Assembly (NCBI GenBank): GCA_037576195.1
Contig: CM075103.1
Coordinates: 18,290,001-18,354,000, forward strand
Reading direction: 5' to 3'
From: Phytoseiulus persimilis
Taxonomy: Eukaryota > Arthropoda > Arachnida > Mesostigmata > Phytoseiidae
Length of the DNA: 64,000 nt
Part shown: positions 1 through 11,999 of the stretch, piece by piece
How the letters are laid out: each line of letters opens with the position of its first letter
Position numbering within the stretch: the first letter of the stretch is position 1
Translations under genes and position numbers: made by a program
The notes under the pieces: model-generated
What the model saw: the letters and a program-made list of their open reading frames with translations, nothing else
Told to the model about the DNA's origin: nothing
Databases searched by the model: none

Positions 1-1595
1 GCTCGAAAGTTGGAGTCACTTGTTGGAACAGCACGGTCCGCAACGGACACGTCGAAAATCTCCGTTACCGAGTTTATCCTTCTGATTCGAGAAGCACAAT
101 CACACCCCTCTAAGGAGCTCGAGCCCTCGATCGGAACAGCGTGGAGAATTGGCGAGAGGAAGAGATGCGGAAGTCGGGGAACGAATTGGGTCACGGGTCC
201 AACGTTTACATGGACACGCTTTGACGCACCTCGTGCTCTCTCGCGGAAGCGCGGCTCCCTCGCGTGGTGTGAGGCCTGCGCGGCGGTTCGCGGTCACGAC
301 GAGGAACTCGGAGACTTTAGGAGTTCAGTTACAGGCAAACTTCTTGAGAGTTGCAGGAGAAGTTGTGGCAGCGGTTTCAGTTGCGACAGTGAAAGTTTTT
401 TGAAGCGAATTCTGAGCGCAGTCGACAAAAACAATAATGCTCCAACGAGTTCTTGCTTTGGGTTCTGTTGGAATAGCGTTGAGGAAGCGAAGCACTGTCG
501 TGACGATCGTGCCTGAACCCTGAAGTCACTCTGACCCGAGTTCCGTAGCTCGGCGTTGGCGGCAGCGGGATAACGTAGAGTCCGTGGCGACCATGGCAAC
601 AAACCGAGGGTGAGGGTCCTGTTCGTCTTGGCGGTCAGCCGACGGAAACTGTTGAGCCCCGCGTGGAATATCGAGATGCACGAGCCGTGACTCCTTATCT
701 CCTCGTCGTTCATTTCTGATCGAGATCGAGCGACCTGGATCGTCGCAAGGAGCCGTTCTGATTGCCGGGTCAATCGACGCAACAGATTCTGTTTTCGCAT
801 ATCTCCATGAAGCTAAGGGGAAAGGCAAATAGTTTGCAGTCTTGATTGAAACTTCGCAGACAATATCGCTTAGCGGAAGCGACCTGGATACGCTGGGAAT
901 CTATCGCTCCGTGGCTTGACGACTTGCCCCGCCGAATTCGAGAGAATCGATTTTCTGATTCGGCAACGAGGGAATCGGGTCACTGAATGGACTTGCTTAG
1001 GTGCACGCAGCTTCTCTCGCATTAGGAGAGGTGAACTACGTCAAAGCCACATAACAATAATCGACGATGGTGGTAGGTCCTCGTGCTCGGAAGGGTTCGC
1101 GAAAAATCGCAAGGGACTTGATTTCGCCATCAATTCATCAACCCCAGCTGGGTTCGAGGAGGAACCGATGCAGGCTCCGAATGCAGTCATCATCATCCTC
1201 ATAATCCACTTATCCAACAACTCCCTCAGACTGTTGTTACGTGCCTTCCACGTTTCCTCCTCAATATCACGATCTCTCTCTCAGATTCTGCTCCATGTTA
1301 GGTTTTCCGGTAACTTCGGCTCGGCCTCTCCCATCGTGGTAACGACTCATCTAATACGTATCCCAAGACCTCACCAAACTAATGATCAGATGGGCTGGCT
1401 CTGGAAGAGTCCACGAAACCATGCCGGAAGTAGCTAGAGAAACTAGAGCAACTAGGGAAGCACGGCAAGCGAGTAATCTTCCTCGCCCGGCGGAAGTGTT
1501 TGTCCTGTTCCAATCTGTTTCGTAGGGTTATGAGAGCGATCGGCTCCCAAAACATCAGGTAACATTCTTTCGAATATGATCGTATTGGTCTCGAG
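1..1595. other. No recognisable gene
   Basis: Scattered open frames of 100-175 codons on both strands overlap one another, start at arbitrary positions and show no domain, signal peptide or convincing splice pattern. A short CATCATCATC-type low-complexity patch lies near 1185. I see no RNA gene. Treated as intergenic. Confidence 0.5.
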
Positions 1596-1770
1596 CAGAG
1601 TTGGGCAGATTAGAATCAAGATTGATTCGAATGGAAAACCGTCGAATCGGGGTGACTCGAATCATTTTCGATCAAAACAATGATTCGAATCAAAATCATC
1701 AAATCAAAAATTATCGTTCCACCTGATTAGAATCCAAAATGATTCGAATCGAAATTATTCGAATCTGCCC
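1596..1770. mobile_element. hAT-like MITE remnant, gattcgaat-rich
   Basis: The left end reads CAGAGTTGGGCAG (1596-1608), identical to the left end of the better-preserved element at 51955. The interior is rich in GATTCGAATC-type words in both orientations, so it is self-complementary. A decayed CTGCCC right end lies at 1765-1770. Both copies are preceded by TCTCGAG. The CAG start fits hAT terminal repeats. No coding capacity. No clear target duplication survives on the right. Confidence 0.5.
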
Positions 1771-3202
1771 GGTTCTTTTGTTCCGTTTCAGTCCCCAAGT
1801 ATCCCAGAATCGATCTCAAAGTGTGATCAGAACAACGCCTTATGCGTGGAGTAGAACCATAGTTTCTCAGAAGCATGATCGGAGCAACCCACTCGGAAGG
1901 GTTCTCCAAAGTCACCCTGAAGAGTCATGAGTACGGCTCACTTGGAAGCTGTCCCAAAGGTTTCTTGATTTTTTCTCGATGAAAATGTCCGAGCTCTCGA
2001 GCTTCACCAAGAAGCATGATGAAATCGGGTCGCATGTAGCCAATGTCTGCTCTCTTCGCCTCTTCTTGAGCACATCCGCCTGTCCAGGCTCTCCTATTTC
2101 CCTATTTTGACATCTGAAGCGTCGGTCGCAATGATTTTCGAATCAATTTCTGGGCTCCGGTTGACGAAACCGAAGTGATGTGAACGGAGGTAACGTGTTT
2201 CGGGATGGTCCTTCTGTATGCCGCTCAGCTGGAGCGTCTCAACACGCTGCTTGAAAAGCTACGTTCCTTTTTTTGAGCATATCCGCCTATTTCGGGCTCC
2301 TCAGATCACTGAGCGTGGATCCAATGTGAGATGCTCCCTGCTGTGCGAGCGAGATCCGCCTTCTCCACCTTTTGAGACCGTCGCAAAAGCCACCACTGAT
2401 ATTTTTATTCCATGACTGTCCTAGAAGTTCACTCAACTTTTTCGAAAACAGGGGTTCACGAATCAAGGGCTCAAATGGATGACTCCGCCTGATGAGACCC
2501 CGTCGACGATAGTCATACTGTTCCGGATGAGCGGATGGTCCGATGAAGCGAGAAGGCGGAAACACATTACTAAGAGACAGGAGGAAGTCGATCGTGACAG
2601 ATAAAGAGGTTAGGCTATTCTCATACTTTCTCCTCGCAGGGTACAGCGCTGAGAATCTTAAGTTTGGTCCGTGCCCGAAAAATTGCGAGCTTACGATGAG
2701 ATAACTGAGACCAATAACACGTATCACAGATGGAAGATGTTGAGAGTTACCCTGTCGATAACTGGGGATTCAATCTCGACTGAGTGAGCATGATCAGCGG
2801 GCTGTGGCCGAGTGTTCGCATTAAGGGCTGGATCTAGCGTTTCTGATTGACATGTCTGTCTTCCATATCAACAGGAACTGCGCGATTCTCGTACCCTCTG
2901 AGCATTCCTCACTAGCCGTCTCGGCTGACCCAGGAACACAGAACCGCCTCTGCCTTCAAAAGTTTCTATTTTGTTCAAGTTTTCTGTATTATACACTCAG
3001 CATCTGGGATTTCTACGCATTCGAAAACCACATGTTCCCTAGTTTCGTCCTCCTTTCCGTAACTTTTTCAGGTCGCTCCGATGTTTATGTATCCTGTACC
3101 TGTATTTGTAACCTGTATTTCCGAGTCTGTACACAGCACGCTCTGGCATTCGAGAGCAAGTCTACTGTCTCTACTGTTATCATGGATGTGTTCGATAATT
3201 CC
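1771..3202. other. No recognisable gene
   Basis: Two open frames (2287-2727 minus and 2852-3322 plus) overlap other frames and have no recognisable domain. The plus frame is Phe/Ser/Leu-rich and partly complements a lysine-rich minus frame, so it looks like a shadow. Nothing else is supported. Confidence 0.45.
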
Positions 3203-3595
3203 TCAATCTTTTTTGAAAGAACGATATCGTTCTATATTTTTCTTCCTTGGAATACCCTTTCGCCATACCTCATCAATCTTATAAATCAGCTCCTCTTCCA
3301 CACATTTCTTGTAGCTTCTTAGACCCATCCTTGCCACGCTGATTGATAGTTCTTTCAACTCTTCGCATTTGAATCGTATCTTGACCTTCTTGATTCTTCT
3401 CTTAGGTGAGGTTTCTGTCTTTGTGATCTCCAGTATGGAATGGATTTCTTCTGGCCAGCTGGCTTCATTCGTTTCGCTTATTCTGGCAGTGAATGAATTT
3501 CGCTTTCGTTTCGCCTTGAAGCATGACCCTCCTAGTCCGCCGCCTGTGGATTCCTTGAGTCGAAACCTCCATTCAGAGGCACGCTTTCGAACAAG
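3203..3595 (-). pseudogene. Open 130-codon minus frame, unassigned
   Basis: Reading minus from 3595 to the TGA at 3203-3205 there are 130 codons without a stop. The translation is strongly basic and coherent: a Gly-rich start (STGGGLGGS), then KRRIKKVKIRFKCEELKEL and WRKGIPRKKNIERY. It has no Met near its start, so it is either an internal exon or a remnant of a mobile-element protein. It resembles a nucleic-acid-binding segment in composition only; I do not recognise the family. A competing plus-strand frame (3369-4349, TTG start, first ATG near 3435) overlaps it and is less protein-like. Confidence 0.3.
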
Positions 3596-6128
3596 TCATT
3601 ATTATTCATGGATGTCACCGAGGAGCAACGGAAGTGCCAACTGGTTAGTCGACTTGAAGACAACTTTCCGCTCGTTCATCTCACTCCAATGGCCTGGTGA
3701 AGGTATAGATGGAATGTTGAGGTCAGGGGACACACCGAGCAATATACACGCTCGTAAAGCATCACTTTATGTTCAGGGTTCAGAGAGCTCGCGTGGGCTA
3801 CACAACGCGGATGTGCAAGCTCTCATGATTGACATGAAACACTATCGTTATCGGAACGCGCGAAGCCCTCGGAATCCGCTCCGAAAACTGCAAGACCACG
3901 TACGCTGCAGCTGGAGAACATGCCCTCTATCATCCGCTCCACAGACAGCCCGACTACGAGGGAGAAATAGTGCACTACGGTGTACTTCGAATATGAGGCA
4001 TCCTTCTCGGTATTTTCCCCCTAGACCCCGAGGAGGTACCTGTCTGGTAGAAAACGCCGGGAGAATTGGACAGCTTTGTGTCTGCCGCTCGTTCGCGGAT
4101 GATTGGACCGGGTTCGGGACTCGAGCTTCCGATTCGGTTCGTGTTGAAACGATTGGACACCGAGCCTTATCATTTGCAGCTCATGCGTCCGCGCTCGTAT
4201 TCTCGCCCGAGGTTGAAATTGTTCGAACGACACTGGACAAACGGGAAAAAGCTCGTTATGAGAAAGCTGTGTTCACGTTAGAAGAAACGGAAAGGCTCCA
4301 TCCTGGGTCACTGACCAAGCACGAAATGACTGCGTACCCGTGTCTCTAGGAGTGATTTTCGGTGAGAAGCCTCTCGAAGTGGACCACCGACAATGCGCTT
4401 CCGTCCTGCCAATGAGCACGTGCTCCGATGGTCTTGCCATCAACGCCGGCGCTGCATTCGGGCCGCTTCTTCGCGCAATGCTATCTCCGAAACACTTGAG
4501 ACGCTGCCCGTTCGACAGGATGTAAACAAGACACAGGATGCTGGAAGGAAACGAGTGAGCGATACAATCAAGCACAACGGTTCGAGATTCCCGAAATACG
4601 TGTTCTTTCGAGCGGAATCGGATCCTATAAAGATTTTCGAGTGTGCCAAGGTCGGTTTCGCGGCGGTTGACTTGAGCGAATGACTGTCGTAACTTATGTC
4701 ATTTAAGCACTGTGAATCGTCAGAGAACACATCCCGAACACAATGAACAGCTCTGGGAACACAGATCGTTAGTGCCTCATTCTCTCCAGGCTCTCACCGT
4801 GACCCGATCACAGCAGGTTGCTCCTGGAGGAGAGCTGGAGAATTTAGCTCGATGCGTAAAAGAGCTCGAAACTGACTATCAGATCTTCGCGAGTGGGATT
4901 TCAGTGATTTTGTTCTTCTTCTCTCAGGACTTAATAGTGAGATTTCGCGATGCTTACGGTGTTGGAGACATTCAGAAGTACTTTTTAGGTAATATTGGTG
5001 CTTTCGCTCGCCATCTCGTCGTGGCGATAAGGATTCGCACCCGAGCCCGCCCCAGGTCCCACCAGATATACGAGTTCTATGACTCCATCCCAAACTTCGT
5101 GCAAACACGTCCCATGCGGTTCCCTTGTAGAGGTGCACAGCTGTCTGGAAGCTCGGTCTTTTTTAGCTCGGCTGATCCGGCGGAAAAAAACTTCCAGAAT
5201 TTCGGCCCCGAGCCCCACTAACCTGGTCGAGTGGGTGGGATCCGCCCTGGAAAAGAAGAACAGGACTGATTTCCGAACACGCTCGATCTCATCCTCAAAC
5301 TCGGGCCAAATGAGACTTATACGAGTAATGATGAAAAGTCTCGATTCGAGTTGCAATTTGGAAACAAGCACCTCATTCTTCGAGTTTTCTTTTCTCAATT
5401 CTCCATGGATGAGGATGGCGATCAGAAGTCAACTCCGAAACTATGAGATCGAAACATTTTATCAGCAGCCGGAATTGTGAGGGGAAAACAGTTTCTGTGC
5501 CTATGACATCATTTTGGGAACAGCTCTGAGTCGCGTGACGTCACATCTCCTTTTGGAGAAGCGTTGCGGGCATCTTATCCTCTAGCGAGCAAGATTTTCT
5601 GTAGCCAACTTTCAGTGCTGATTTCGAACCATACCAGCTCAAGCAAGCAAAGTGTACCACGATCTTCCCTCCGCAGTTTCGAGCGTAGGCGCAGAGTCGA
5701 CTTCTCATGGAAAATTTTATCTATCTTCTACAAAATCGAGATGTTCATGAGAAAAACGGTAAAGAAAAACTGGGAACCTACAACTGAACCGCGACCCACG
5801 ACAAGAGTTCTCGATCCCTCGACTTGAGCGTGAATCGATCTGGAGCGAAATGAGATTTCGAGTAGGAGAATCGGCGATCTACGGAAGCTTACTGAAGAGT
5901 GATGGCCAGTCGAGGAAGCTATGTTCCGCGGTAATCTGCCGCACACTCCAGCTAACATATGTAAATGACGTTTTTGATGGGTCAGAAAGTGATTCTACTA
6001 CACCTTCGCAGCGTGAAGCGTCCTGTTTGAAAGTTTACCCTCTTTAGATGACTACCCTCTCCAGCGCTCAACCGGTCTTCGCGTTCTCTCCAGGGATTCA
6101 AGTGCCTCTCTGTTAAGGCGGATCGCTA
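3596..6128. other. No gene assigned; broken open frames
   Basis: Several frames between 3600 and 4530 are individually open for 50-100 codons and look protein-like in patches. Around 3865-4010, for example, a plus frame reads through EALGIRSENCKTTYAAAGEH and then meets a stop. No set joins by plausible splice sites and I recognise no family. This may be a decayed gene. 4680-6100 shows only short overlapping frames. Confidence 0.35.
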
Positions 6129-6129
6129 A

Positions 6130-6160
6130 ACATATAAAGCCGGTCGCTTGAGTCTCCGGG
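6130..6160 (+). promoter_or_regulatory. TATA box and likely start region
   Basis: CATATAAAG at 6131-6139 lies just upstream of a purine/pyrimidine-mixed leader. The presumed 5' untranslated exon ends at a canonical donor (cttgtgaaag|gtaaag, junction 6190/6191). The matching acceptor (tattcttcag) ends at 6417, seven bases before the ATG at 6425. Spacing and splice signals make this the probable promoter of the secreted Cys-rich protein gene. Confidence 0.5.
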
Positions 6161-6424
6161 AATCACCGTCCGCTGCAACCCTTGTGAAAGGTAAAGATTT
6201 GGTTCGTGGTTATTTTCTAGTCTTCCTCCGAGTCTCCCTCGGCGGCTTCCCTATCTGTTCAGATATACCTCGCGCTTCCCTTGAGATTGAAAAAGCGCCG
6301 CTCGGGGATAGTTTGCCCCCCTCGAACCCCGATTGACTCAGAGCCGTGCGGTTCATATTTCTCGTCATGTATGACCGGTGAGATACTAGTGTTCACTTGT
6401 GCTTTGTTATTCTTCAGTTCCATC

Positions 6425-6940
6425 ATGCGTTCTATCGTTTTCTGCGCCCTCGTGGCTGTCGCTTCCGCGCAAATCCAGAGTTCGTCTCTGGGCCAGGCCA
6501 AGAAGGGTTGCGATTTCGGAATCCCTCTCAAGTCGGGCGACATCGGATGGGTGAAGGTTGATTGTGACAAAACGAACCACGAAGCCAAAACTGTCGGTCT
6601 CGGAAGCGGAGCTGAGTTCCTTGGATCATCCAGGCTTGTGAGCAGAGTCCAAGATAATCCTTGTTTGGAATCCTTTGATGGAGGGTTTTCACTTCTGGAA
6701 TGTCATCTCCCGACTCCAGAAGATGTAGATTTCGGTCCGATTACTATCTGACGAGGATTCAATCTCTCTTTCCAGAGCGGATTCGTTGGCGGCGAAACCT
6801 ACGCAATCCACGGTAGGGTTGACGGCAAATGTTGTTCTCAGCGGGTCTCGAAGGTTACCGGAACTCTGAATAAGAACAGCTTCGCGCCTACGGATCTATG
6901 TTGTCACGAAACTTGTCCCACTTGGATGAAGAAATGCTGA
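6425..6940 (+). CDS. Small secreted cysteine-rich protein, two coding exons
   Basis: Coding exons are 6425-6637 and 6776-6940, joined by a 138-bp intron with gtgagc donor and ctctttccag acceptor; both junctions are phase 0, giving 125 residues. The first 16 residues (MRSIVFCALVAVASAQ) are a clear signal peptide. The mature chain has eight cysteines: two in exon 1 (CDFG, VDCD) and six in exon 2 as two CC pairs plus two single Cys before the stop, a pattern expected for a disulphide-bonded extracellular protein. There is no transmembrane segment. An intron in the 5' untranslated region (6191-6417) and a TATA box precede it. An AATAAA lies at 7121, 180 bp past the stop. I do not recognise the family, and no toxin or other function should be inferred from cysteine content alone. 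Confidence in the gene is high; its function is unknown. Confidence 0.75.
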
Positions 6941-7889
6941 GCCGCTAGATCCCAAAGCTCGGTGAATGGACTCCGCTGAGTGACGATGGACTCTTCCTAA
7001 TAGCGAAGTTGGTCCTAGATACGATGCTGATAACTCCATTCGGACGAATGCTGTGATCCTGCCCAACCAGCTTAGATAATCGCGAAGCAGGCGAGCGACA
7101 TCACGTTATACTCGACTGGGAATAAAATTGTGTGCAGGACCTCGCATTCCGAGAGAACTTCACGAACTTCCCAATCGCATAACGTAAACTTACTAACAGT
7201 AGGGCGAGCGCCACTAGGCGGGCGATCTATGACGAGCAGACCTGCCTCGATCATCTGGAGAAACGGTTGACGGGCATCTTCGAATAGATGTTGGATAGCT
7301 GAAGAACCTGCATTCTGGTCGTTCATACTTGGGTGAATTGAAGCTCGTAGAGAAGCGTGAGATTCATGGGATGGAGAAAGCCAGTGTAGAGTAAAGTAAC
7401 CTGTGATCTCTGAGAGGCCATCAGCGGCTCTCTGGATTTTTCCCGAAATTGGTCAACTTCGAAGTCACACAACTCGAAATTGGAGATGTGCAAACATAGT
7501 GGATTCATCTGCGAAAGCGAGGGATTCGAGCTTGAGGGCGGGGAGACCGAACGACCTTCGGACAAGATGGCGGCTCCAGACAATTTCAAGGGAGAGAACG
7601 ACACGGGACTCGAAAACGGTGATGGTTTCGAAGTATGGGGGCCAACAAATCGTTTCTCTGCACGTTGCTTGAAGCCAGCGCATGGTTCAGGGTCAGGTTC
7701 GTTTGGGTTTCGCTTTGGTTAAAACTCTCACTGCTCTCATCTTTTCATCCTCTGCCTGGAATTTTCGTTAACCGCCATTTTATCAGAAGCAGCATGATTG
7801 TTCCAGAGACTCTGGCCGGCTGCCGCGCAACCACCCCATACAGAATCAGTGTTTCGACGGATCACTGAGTTTCCCATCCTCGTTCCACG
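6941..7889. other. 3' flank; AATAAA at 7121; no gene assigned
   Basis: An AATAAA at 7121-7126 may serve the upstream secreted-protein gene. Between 7400 and 7720 open frames exist on both strands over the same bases (a Gly/Glu-rich plus frame, 7480-7722, and a minus frame, 7323-7604). Neither has a recognisable domain and I cannot choose between them. Confidence 0.4.
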
Positions 7890-8153
7890 ATGTTTGTACG
7901 CTGTGCTGTTTGCAGAAGACATCTCCACAAGCTTTGTCGAAGAACGAAGACGGTGAAATCAGAGGAAGATGCCGATCGTTACACGACGTATCACGGAAAT
8001 GCGGTATCCGTGAACGATGTCCTTTGCAGTAGCTGTCGATTATTCAGAAGAGCACAACATGAAAGAGGAGTAAGAATCTGTGGAAGAAGGAGGCGCGGTG
8101 GGTTGAATGTTCATTCCAGAAGACGAATGATGATCAGTAGGAGAAGGTTTTGA
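7890..8153 (+). CDS. Possible CxxC-containing small ORF or exon
   Basis: An ATG-initiated frame of 87 codons has two CxxC pairs (RCAVC near residue 4 and VLCSSC near residue 44), a spacing that could bind one zinc, followed by an arginine-rich tail (GRRRRGG, RRRF). CxxC/CxxC ORFs of this kind occur in transposon-associated and nucleic-acid-binding proteins, but I cannot name a family. No neighbouring exon joins it convincingly. It may be a fragment. Confidence 0.25.
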   Translation: MFVRCAVCRRHLHKLCRRTKTVKSEEDADRYTTYHGNAVSVNDVLCSSCRLFRRAQHERGVRICGRRRRGGLNVHSRRRMMISRRRF

Positions 8154-9639
8154 CTCTGAAACGGTACTCCCACAACAAGACCACTCGAAATTCAGAACAC
8201 CCCGGACATCGTCTACTCATCGACGGTGCATTGCGTGCTCACTAAGGGGCGGACTTTGTATTGGAGCTCCGACGAACGACGCGGACTCCTCAAAGAACTT
8301 GACATCTATTTACCGGACAGAAGCCGGACATGCTTCGTCCACAGAGTTGAGAACATCGGAGGTCTCCGCACTCCTCCCATCTTTTCTGAATATACATTCA
8401 TACCTTTCATACCTAAAGAAACGCAGCAGCTAGACCGCGGAAATCCGAGCATGTCGTTGTATTAGCGGACGGGAAATCTCTAGCTCACGGAAACCCAGTA
8501 CAGAAACCTCACTGGTTCTTCCCGTGATTACTTCCTCGAATTAAGGCGTTACTCGGAGACGCTCGGATCTATCAGAACCCGGATCGTGAACCGAGCTCCC
8601 TCCATTTCCCTGAACGATCTGCGGACAGGAAACCCCAACGATGTCATTGCATGCATGCTGGATAGTTCTTCATTGGGTGCAGCAGCCAGAGTGCAGGTGG
8701 AAGGACACGAAACAGAGCGAAGAGATTCGGTGAAGTTAGGTCAGGGCCCGGGCGAGTGAGCTGACAGCAAGGGCATCCGGAGCAGTGTGGGAGACTGGTT
8801 GAGGTTAGAATGGGACTCTTCGATTGGAGGATTTAGAGCTGTAGTGAGGTTGCAGGCTCGCTCTGGCTTCCGTCTTTCCCGCTTCCGGAACGATCGTATT
8901 TCTGAGTTCGTTGGTGGCGTGCTTTGCGATGTCCTGCATTAAGTCCTCGAGTTCTCGAACTTCCCATCCCAGCTATCTCTCGCCCTCACACGAGATTCCC
9001 AAATTCCGAGATACAAGACGAGATGAGCAAATACCATGGCATATCTTGGCTCTTCGATGACCATTGGCGACTGGGGATCGCTGAGCGATCTTTTTGTCAG
9101 AAGCAGAGACAGGCTCAGAGGAGAGTGAGGATCGCATAGTCTCCCGGAACAGCCAGAGGCTTTTCCTCTACTCGAACCCAATGTGTTTGCATGTTTTCAG
9201 CTCCTACTCATACAAGAGGGCTCAGGGCTGCTTATGACACGTGATTTGAGTGTATCAGCTCAGAGTCTGGGTAATAAGGGGGCATTCGGAGAAGATTTGA
9301 TTTTTCGGTGATGAAAGAAAACGCATTTTCTCGTTTTTCCCTCCTGCAAGAGCTTTGGTTTCCAATAGTCCTTCGATCAAACTCAAATCCGTAGTGGACA
9401 CTCAACGCAAATTATTCTCGCATCTGTCTTGAGTTAATTGATTCTGAAGGTAAGATTGCTCGGACACCGTCAAGGAATCGTATTGAAAGAAAGGAGCTAG
9501 GGGGATCAACCCACCGTACCGATATTTTCCTTCCAAGCTTCTATGGCGATTGTCGGAATGAGAGAGATTCTCCTGAAGTCCGACCAAGCCGACTACGAAG
9601 CGATCCTTAAGCTATCTCTCAGTGTCTAATCGAGCGACG
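8154..9639. other. No recognisable gene
   Basis: Short overlapping frames only. A plus frame at 8226-8465 is weakly protein-like but has no domain or splice support. Confidence 0.45.
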
Positions 9640-10012
9640 CCAAGATATCAACAGTTGAACATCGGCGATGAAGCGGTTTTTCCCCAGATCGTTCCCGGCA
9701 TCACCCCTCCCAGACTAGGAAAAGTATGCTCAGATTGGTCCCTGACCATACTGACTCACTGACCATACTTCTGAGGATCGATCGGAGTGATTTCGGGACC
9801 AATCTGATCAGACTTTTCCAAGTCTGGAAAGGTGATCCTGGGACCAATCTGAGCATACTTTGACGAGTCTGGGAGGGTCATTTCGATCGATCTGACCATG
9901 ATTTCCAGAAAGATGACTTGATCCGATGACTTCTATCCATTTTTATGCTGGGTTTCAAGCGAGTTCTGGGGGGAAAACCGCTTTATCGACGATGTTCAAC
10001 TGTTGATATTTC
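9640..10012. mobile_element. Foldback element with inverted 45-bp minisatellite monomers
   Basis: The outer inverted repeat is about 45 bp: 9640-9688 (gatatcaacagttgaacatc, then a cggtttttcccc stretch) pairs with 9964-10012 (read in reverse, aaatatcaacagttgaacat, then gcggttttcccc). Inside, 9698-9742 is one monomer of the 45-bp minisatellite seen at 15-34 kb (ATCACCCCTCC..CAGATTGGTCCC), while 9797-9900 carries about two monomers in the opposite orientation. The whole 373 bp can fold into one long hairpin. No coding capacity. It may be a simple, non-amplified relative of the arrays. Confidence 0.7.
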
Positions 10013-10904
10013 GGCCCCGCAAACTCGGATCGGGATGAAACTTGCCCTGCGAGTAGACGATGGATAGGAGTACTTTTAGCGATATCTGAGAAAATGGTCA
10101 GCCTTCTCCTTCCGGGTAAACAAACCAACTTTTTCATTTTCCTCGACTAGAAAAGTGGCTTCCGGGACGCGCTGCCTACAGCGTTCGATAGCCCTTGGAA
10201 AGAGCTTCACAACGGTTTTTGTATCGGCGCTGTAGCTCCACTGGTTCTCGAGATATGAGCATTTCAAGTTTTCGAAAATCGATTTTTTTAGGTGGGGCGC
10301 TTATCCCGGCAGGCCCTTTCCTCGTGTGCTGCCACGTGTTCGGCTACATAAAGCGGGTTCCTCGGTCAGCCTCTTCCGTTCCAGACGATTTGATCAAGCG
10401 ATCGCACTGAACTCCATCTAGCGTCAGGTTCCCTGTGGGAGATGTTGCTATATTCCTCAGCTCAGAAGATCTCGGTAGGACACTGTCTACGAAGCGCTTG
10501 TTCTACGATGAATACAAACTCGTTCGGTACCCTGAATATTCGACCGCCAGCGGATAAGCGGAGAAAAGAAGGGGCGCATTCATTGTATTCATTGCATGCT
10601 TCGATTTGTTGGGTATCCAGACTCGGCAAGCCGTGTGAATCCGTTTCTTTCCCAGCCTGCGCTGTGTCCGCCGCATCGCCAAGCTTCTACGCCGAGATTG
10701 CTTCGCCGAGATGGTTTCCGGCCGAGCTTTTCGGCGCTGTCCGGCAGAGCCGCTCGTACGGTCCCTTTAAATAATGCGTTCCTTGGCCGCCGCCCCTCTG
10801 CAGTACCGTTATGATATTTAAAACTCAAATCAGAAAGATCACAATCATCAACTTCGTTGTCATCATCATTCTCTGCCTGATTCTGCGCTGCCGTGCATTG
10901 TGGT
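10013..10904. other. No recognisable gene
   Basis: Overlapping frames on both strands near 10440-10810; a GCCGAG-rich patch at 10690-10800. No domain, RNA gene or clear repeat. Confidence 0.4.
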
Positions 10905-11935
10905 AGAACAGCTTCTGTGTTTCTCAAATCGGTGCTTCCCTCGAAGAAATTTGCTCTGGCGGCTCTGACGGTGGAGCAAACTCGAGACATTCGAGTCGTT
11001 AGTTTCGCCAGAATCGTGGACCCGATCTCATTCCACTCACGTAGCAAGATATTCCACACCATATCTGGGTTGGAGGGAGTTCTTCAGCGCTCGGTCCAAC
11101 TGATCCCTGAGTGGCTCGATAGAATTGCAATGTGGGCTCTGTGGTGACCAGACCATGATTTTTAGATCATTCTTCGACTGTTTTGACGAATATAATCCCT
11201 GCAGAGATGAGGAGTGTGATTTGGATCGTTGTCCTGCTGGAAGGTGAACCCACGACCGATGAGTCCAGGAGGCACGCCTTGTCTCACAAGAACACGATGA
11301 TAGTATTTAGCATCCATACGACCTTCACTCCTCACGAGATCGTCGACCTCGCCGCCGTTGAAAGAACCGCACAGCATCACAGAGCCACCCCGTGACACAA
11401 GCAGGCAGCATGCGCTCGCAAATCCGCGGCGAACATATCGGCGCCGTTTGGACCCGAACACCTCAAATTTGGATTCATCGGTGAGAAGAACTTTATTCCA
11501 GTCAGCAGCTGTCCCTGCAGGTGCTCTCTGGCCAAGCGAGTCGCTTGTTCCAGTTGGCTTCCCGCAATAGCAGTTTGCGAGAAGAAATTCCACCGAGTAC
11601 TCCGGCCTTCTTGGAACGATCTCTGAGAGGTTTCACTGATTGTCGGTCCACCGCCTGCTATCAGCTGCGCACGAATGTCACTCAATGTTTCGAATCTGTC
11701 TCGCTTGCTTGACATGGCGATGCGCATGTCCTCTTCCTTGGTGGTTTTCCTCGGTCGTCCTATCCGTGGTCTGTCTCGGTGATTGTCAGTGCCTTGGGAA
11801 CCTCTTGAGGGTGTATTGCACACCATACGCGGACACAGTTCCGAGGCTAGCAATTTCTCGAATGCTATGCGCAGCTCTCTCCGGAGCGACTATGGCAGCT
11901 CTCTTTCCCGTGAAAATTTGATTCCGGGTAGACAT
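10905..11935 (-). pseudogene. Tc1/mariner-type transposase, frameshifted
   Basis: Read on the minus strand, the N-terminus (start near 11935, MSTRNQIFTGKRAAIVAPER) has the Tc1-type helix-turn-helix segment with HSIREIAS. A GRPRKTTKEED basic linker follows near 11740. The DDE domain includes WNKVLLTDESKF (first Asp), FTFQQDNDPNHT (second Asp) and WSPQSPHCNSIEP (third acidic residue). The C-terminal helix region ends near 10910. These segments lie in at least three different frames, and a stop interrupts the Tc1 WSPQSP region, so no functional transposase is encoded. I did not find convincing terminal inverted repeats. The family assignment is firm; the copy is old. Confidence 0.85.
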
Positions 11936-11999
11936 TTCTACGTGTCGAGTGTTGACACAGATTGCATCCAACTTCGTCGTCTGAGAACGATGGATCGGT

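Noticed and set aside
3369-4349. 326-codon plus open frame
   Set aside because: It begins at TTG, changes composition along its length, lacks any domain and overlaps a more protein-like minus frame.
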